A DNA stretch of 5,168 nucleotides from Candidatus Methanogaster sp. UBA203 (lineage in GTDB: Archaea; Halobacteriota; Methanosarcinia; Methanosarcinales; Methanogasteraceae). Positions 5,102 through 5,168 of this stretch are shown here, one piece after another (positions within the stretch are counted from its first letter, which is position 1; each line of letters begins with the position of its first letter). Where the stretch lies: NCBI GenBank assembly GCA_002503595.1, contig DASC01000147.1, forward strand, positions 1-5,168, in the 5' to 3' direction. The notes under the pieces are model-generated. The model had not been told where the DNA came from, ran no database searches, and saw only the letters and a list, made by a program, of their open reading frames with translations. A program made the position numbers and the translations under genes.

Positions 5102-5168
5102 TCACCTACACCGCCGGAAGGAATGAACGGATCCCCTCTAAGCGCATCTTGAAACGCATCGAGAACAT
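5098..5168 (-). CDS. C-terminal tail of an unidentified gene, continues past the right edge
   Basis: The minus strand entering at 5168 reads VLDAFQDALRGDPFIPSGG and then VGE before TAG at 5098-5100. Composition is protein-like and GC-richer than the next 300 bases. The stop codon falls where the AT-rich sequence begins, so the native end may have been replaced by a stop supplied by inserted DNA. Only 22 residues are visible, too few to name the protein. The opposite strand is also open here, so the call is tentative. Confidence 0.4.
   Translation of the reverse strand, partial: VLDAFQDALRGDPFIPSGGVGE

Overview
The window looks like a chromosomal piece of an archaeon, most likely a methanogen- or ANME-related euryarchaeon. 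This rests on four signs: an archaeal-style arginyl-tRNA synthetase, TATA-like boxes about 25-30 bases before start codons with little or no Shine-Dalgarno sequence, exported proteins full of N-glycosylation sequons, and a lipobox protein paired with a thioredoxin/CcdA fusion. The lineage is inference; no marker in the window settles it.

Layout. (1) 1-1445, minus strand: argS, missing only its C-terminal end, which lies off the left edge. (2) 1446-2163: a poorly coding stretch with a possible 53-residue membrane peptide on the minus strand and a coding-looking plus-strand fragment (1811-2047) without a convincing start. (3) 2164-3969, plus strand: a two-gene unit for extracytoplasmic thiol-disulfide chemistry. 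It holds a glycosylated lipoprotein with a CSSC motif, whose signal peptide appears split by a one-base frameshift, followed four bases later by a 459-residue protein with an N-terminal thioredoxin domain, an Ig-like linker and a CcdA-type membrane domain. (4) 4086-5101: a visibly AT-richer accessory segment. It has a ribbon-helix-helix antitoxin gene with an operator-like promoter, the first 22 codons of a RelE/ParE-like toxin overlapping it, a 282-bp element with 29-bp terminal inverted repeats (23/29 matching) that cuts the toxin gene, and a minus-strand 103-codon frame with no start codon. (5) 5098-5168, minus strand: the GC-richer C-terminal tail of an unidentified gene running off the right edge.

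How the parts work together. The lipoprotein and the thioredoxin-CcdA protein probably form one transcription unit that passes reducing equivalents across the membrane to cysteines on the cell surface. The right end reads as an eroding toxin-antitoxin locus: the antitoxin is intact, but the toxin is interrupted by a small MITE-like element. That element carries a second, independent palindromic repeat and is abutted by another similar inverted-repeat end. The most distinctive observations are this unlabelled small mobile element and the reversed domain order of the DsbD-like protein.
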